Below are positions 5,138 to 5,206 of a DNA stretch of 5,206 nucleotides, in pieces. Under the pieces are notes generated by a model, which had not been told where the DNA came from, did not search any database, and saw only the letters and a program-made list of their open reading frames with translations. A program made the position numbers and the translations under genes. Positions within the stretch are counted from its first letter, which is position 1. The number at the start of each line of letters is the position of its first letter. Source of the stretch: Bacteroidales bacterium (lineage in GTDB: Bacteria > Bacteroidota > Bacteroidia > Bacteroidales > UBA4181); the NCBI GenBank assembly GCA_031259205.1, contig JAIRLS010000059.1, positions 1-5,206 on the forward strand. The letters run 5' to 3'.

Positions 5138-5206
5138 TTCAACTGCCACAAGCGGTTAATTGCCTGATGCTTCTCCGAGATTAAAAATCAGCGAGAAACG
5201 AAGGGT
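5138..5206. other. Non-coding right end
   Basis: AT-rich tail after copy 2. A 46-codon frame from ATG 5027 ends here at TGA 5165-5167, but its C-terminal part is simply read through the octamers. I see no promoter, RNA gene or start of a further gene before the window ends. Confidence 0.35.

Overview
The window looks like a chromosomal segment from a member of the Bacteroidota (Bacteroidetes). Two promoter-like sites carry the phylum's -7 element TATATTTG, which fits the consensus TAnnTTTG. No gene start has a Shine-Dalgarno sequence. The RimM and pyruvate kinase sequences resemble Bacteroidota forms as I remember them. I cannot name a genus.

Layout from left to right. Positions 1-139 are a non-coding flank with short CTGCGT repeats and a possible insertion-sequence end. 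Positions 140-272 hold copy 1 of a structured repeat: three consecutive hairpins, each with a 3-nt loop, followed by tandem octamers of the form TTCGYGCC. Positions 273-508 hold no gene I can support. A promoter-like region with two phased A-tracts (472-516) leads into a possible 26-residue hydrophobic leader ORF (536-616). Oligopeptidase B (613-2658) and pyruvate kinase (2655-4073) follow, both on the plus strand. Both the leader-to-peptidase and the peptidase-to-kinase junctions are ATGA overlaps, so the genes look translationally coupled. A convergent gene, rimM (4239-4733, minus strand), has its own promoter (4769-4798) and an intrinsic terminator (4110-4150). Positions 4799-4995 are AT-rich and non-coding. 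Positions 4996-5137 hold copy 2 of the structured repeat, in the same orientation as copy 1, and the window ends in non-coding sequence.

The genes are housekeeping: an Arg/Lys-specific oligopeptidase of the S9A family with an intact catalytic triad, a pyruvate kinase whose residues predict potassium independence, and a 16S rRNA maturation factor. The peptidase and kinase share no obvious pathway, but their 4-nt overlap argues for one transcript.

The least explained signal is the pair of structured repeats flanking the gene block. Their third hairpin differs between copies by a compensatory base-pair change (G-C to A-T). The reading frame across them is broken by a net 7-nt difference, and octamer number varies. 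This points to a mobile or dispersed structured non-coding element rather than a gene.
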